Positions 22,192-23,399 of a stretch of 23,399 nt of DNA are shown here, in pieces. This DNA is from a virus. Under the pieces are notes generated by a model. That model had not been told where the DNA came from and ran no database searches. It saw only the letters and a program-made list of their open reading frames with translations. The position numbers were made by a program, and so were the translations under genes. The DNA lies in the IMG/VR virus record IMGVR_UViG_3300044624_000031, positions 1 to 23,399 of that record; one strand, 5' to 3'. Every line of letters begins with the position of its first letter. Within the stretch, counting starts at the first letter, position 1.

Positions 22192-22646
22192 CTGGAATCC
22201 TTATATCCGGGCTGAATGGCTTCCGTAATCTTGTTCAGAATTTCTAACTGAACTTGGAAAGGCCATTCTTCATCAATTTCTTTATATGTAATGTCATCAA
22301 GTGAGCCAGTCTCAGGAATCAACAACCGAATGTATTCAGTAGTTCTGTTTTCCATTTGAATCATTGACTCCACCAGTTCCCGTGTGGACCGGCCTTCAAT
22401 AATCACATCATCTTCAGTAACAACAACGCCTTCAATAGCAGTGCTGTCTTTGAATGTGGTTGTCATTTTGTCAAACCGATTTTGTACATCAGTTTGGTCA
22501 ACAACTTTAATTCGCTCTTGAATCTCATCCATCTCTTTTGTCAGAGGGATGCGAACCTTAAATATGTGTCCACCAAGCTCAAAAGTTTTTGTTCTAAGAG
22601 CTTCTGTGTTGTATTTGTTGCCAAAGGCAGAACCTAGTCTTGTCAT
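22182..22646 (-). CDS. Tail assembly chaperone (gpG-like), 154 aa
   Basis: ATG 22646 has AAGGAAAC upstream. The protein shows the short strand and helix start usual for tail assembly chaperones (KTFELGGHIFKVRIPLTKEM), a long charged middle, and YIRLLIPETGSLDDITYKEI followed by a WPFQVQLEILNKITEAIQ helix. It lies between the tail-tube-like gene and the tape measure gene, the conserved lambda G position. Its last codons AGA AAA AAC TAA contain an in-frame slippery heptamer that gives the G-T fusion. The chaperone keeps the tape measure protein soluble during tail assembly. Confidence 0.75.
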   Translation of the reverse strand: MTRLGSAFGNKYNTEALRTKTFELGGHIFKVRIPLTKEMDEIQERIKVVDQTDVQNRFDKMTTTFKDSTAIEGVVVTEDDVIIEGRSTRELVESMIQMENRTTEYIRLLIPETGSLDDITYKEIDEEWPFQVQLEILNKITEAIQPGYKDSRKN

Positions 22647-22655
22647 GTTGTTTCC

Positions 22656-22877
22656 TTATTTTTTGATTATCTTGTGATAGATGGCTTCATTCAACTCAAT
22701 GGCGTATTCCACCGCCTGAGAAGGAGTGAGCTTATCGGCATGATGCCGAGCAATGTCATGCGCTAACGCAATAGCAGTAATGCGTTGTTGAGTGAACCCA
22801 AACCAATTCTTAGACGAATCGGATTGGGCTACTAGGAAACTCAACAGGTCTGTGTTGTCTTTTACTATAGTAGTCAT
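22656..22877 (-). CDS. Small hypothetical protein between tail tube and G, 73 aa
   Basis: ATG 22877 lies 2 nt after the stop of the tail-tube-like gene, so it is probably translated by coupling; no clear SD precedes it. The 73-residue product is helical and mixed in charge (DNTDLLSFLVAQSDSSKNWF, then QRITAIALAHDIARHHADKL, then AVEYAIELNEAIYHKIIKK). No signal peptide or membrane segment is seen. It lies just upstream of the G chaperone, a place where small tail assembly factors are often found, but I recognise no family. Confidence 0.55.
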   Translation of the reverse strand: MTTIVKDNTDLLSFLVAQSDSSKNWFGFTQQRITAIALAHDIARHHADKLTPSQAVEYAIELNEAIYHKIIKK

Positions 22878-22879
22878 GT

Positions 22880-23399
22880 TTAAGAGTTGTTAGACCAGCC
22901 GTAGCTATTGCCACCTGTTGGGTGGATTGTGAAGATGAACTTGCCTTCAGCAGAAGGAGACATATCCCACTGCAAGCCACCAACGCGACCGTTGAAAGCG
23001 TAAGCAACAGTGTTAGTGCCGTCATACACAGCAATAACATAAGTGCGAATGATTGTGCCGTTGTAGCCGTCATCGCGAATCAACAACTGAGCGGTGTCAG
23101 CAGGATTCCATGCAGAAGTAATGGTCAGCGAAGTCACTTGGTTTTGTGTAGTGATTTTCGCGCCTGTACGAGCGCCAGCCACTGAGTAAGCAGCAAAAGC
23201 GTCATCAGCACCGAAAGCTGGAACAGCTTCCACGGGGACCAAAATACCATCAGTACCAGTACCGCCAGCAGAAGTACCAATAATGTCAGCAACTTGACCA
23301 GTCCATGTTTCCAATTGAGTGTCAGTCAATGCTGTTGGGTTAGCACCAGTTTGACACCAGAGGGTGGCAACATAACCGGGAAGAATTTTGTTAATTAAA
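22880..23399 (-). CDS. Tail tube (major tail)-like protein, 5' end beyond the window
   Basis: The frame is open from the right edge of the window to the TAA at 22880-22882. No ATG exists in the visible part, and a TTG at 23329 is not a convincing start because the frame reads on upstream (INKILPGYVATLWCQTGANP). About 172 residues are seen: a lead-in with TQLETWTGQVADIIGTSAGG, then a beta-rich body (AKITTQNQVTSLTITSAWNP, GTIIRTYVIAVYDGTNTVAY, GRVGGLQWDMSPSAEGKFIF) and a tail ending GNSYGWSNNS. Size, beta composition and position before the G/GT and tape measure genes indicate the major tail tube subunit. The identification rests mainly on gene order. Confidence 0.65.
   Translation of the reverse strand, partial: LINKILPGYVATLWCQTGANPTALTDTQLETWTGQVADIIGTSAGGTGTDGILVPVEAVPAFGADDAFAAYSVAGARTGAKITTQNQVTSLTITSAWNPADTAQLLIRDDGYNGTIIRTYVIAVYDGTNTVAYAFNGRVGGLQWDMSPSAEGKFIFTIHPTGGNSYGWSNNS

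Overview
The window is a stretch of a tailed double-stranded DNA phage (Caudoviricetes) with a lambda-like, long-tailed (siphovirus) tail module. No integrase, repressor, tRNA, rRNA, IS element or CRISPR array is visible. The host cannot be fixed from sequence. The moderately AT-rich composition and my recollection of similar small virion proteins suggest an aquatic, probably proteobacterial host; this is inference only.

Layout. Positions 107-2323 (+ strand) hold a compact early/replication cassette: two tiny ORFs (one a membrane protein), a terminator-like hairpin, an SSB-like protein, a Gp157-family protein, a PD-(D/E)XK-like putative nuclease and a MazG-like nucleotide pyrophosphohydrolase. 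From about 2313 to the right edge everything is on the - strand and reads leftward as one late operon. In transcription order it contains: a tail-tube-like protein (cut by the window edge), a small unknown, a tail assembly chaperone G with a canonical -1 slippery site leading into a T extension, an HK97-gp10-like tail completion protein, a lambda gpH-type tape measure protein, two minor tail proteins, a GNAT acetyltransferase, a 1255-residue J-like tail tip protein with a collagen-like insert, two small unknowns, a 748-residue collagen-like fibre, a small virion protein, two glycine-rich adhesins, a small conserved tail protein, and a 707-residue protein with three LamG-type domains. A family 2 glycosyltransferase follows, then a dense lysis-type cassette: five small ORFs with membrane or export signals, most of them overlapping, a 3TM-type holin and a GH24 endolysin. 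The two transcription units converge and overlap by 11 bp.

How it fits together. The right half builds the tail tube, sets its length and makes the tip. The middle supplies an unusually rich set of receptor-binding or decoration proteins (collagen-like, polyglycine, FN3 and LamG), plus two possible modifying enzymes (GNAT and GT2). The left end of the late operon lyses the host. Most late genes overlap by 1 nt (TAATG) or 4 nt (ATGA), so translational coupling is likely throughout. Those overlaps also reveal genuine very short genes at 3461-3550, 3319-3468 and 4044-4187.
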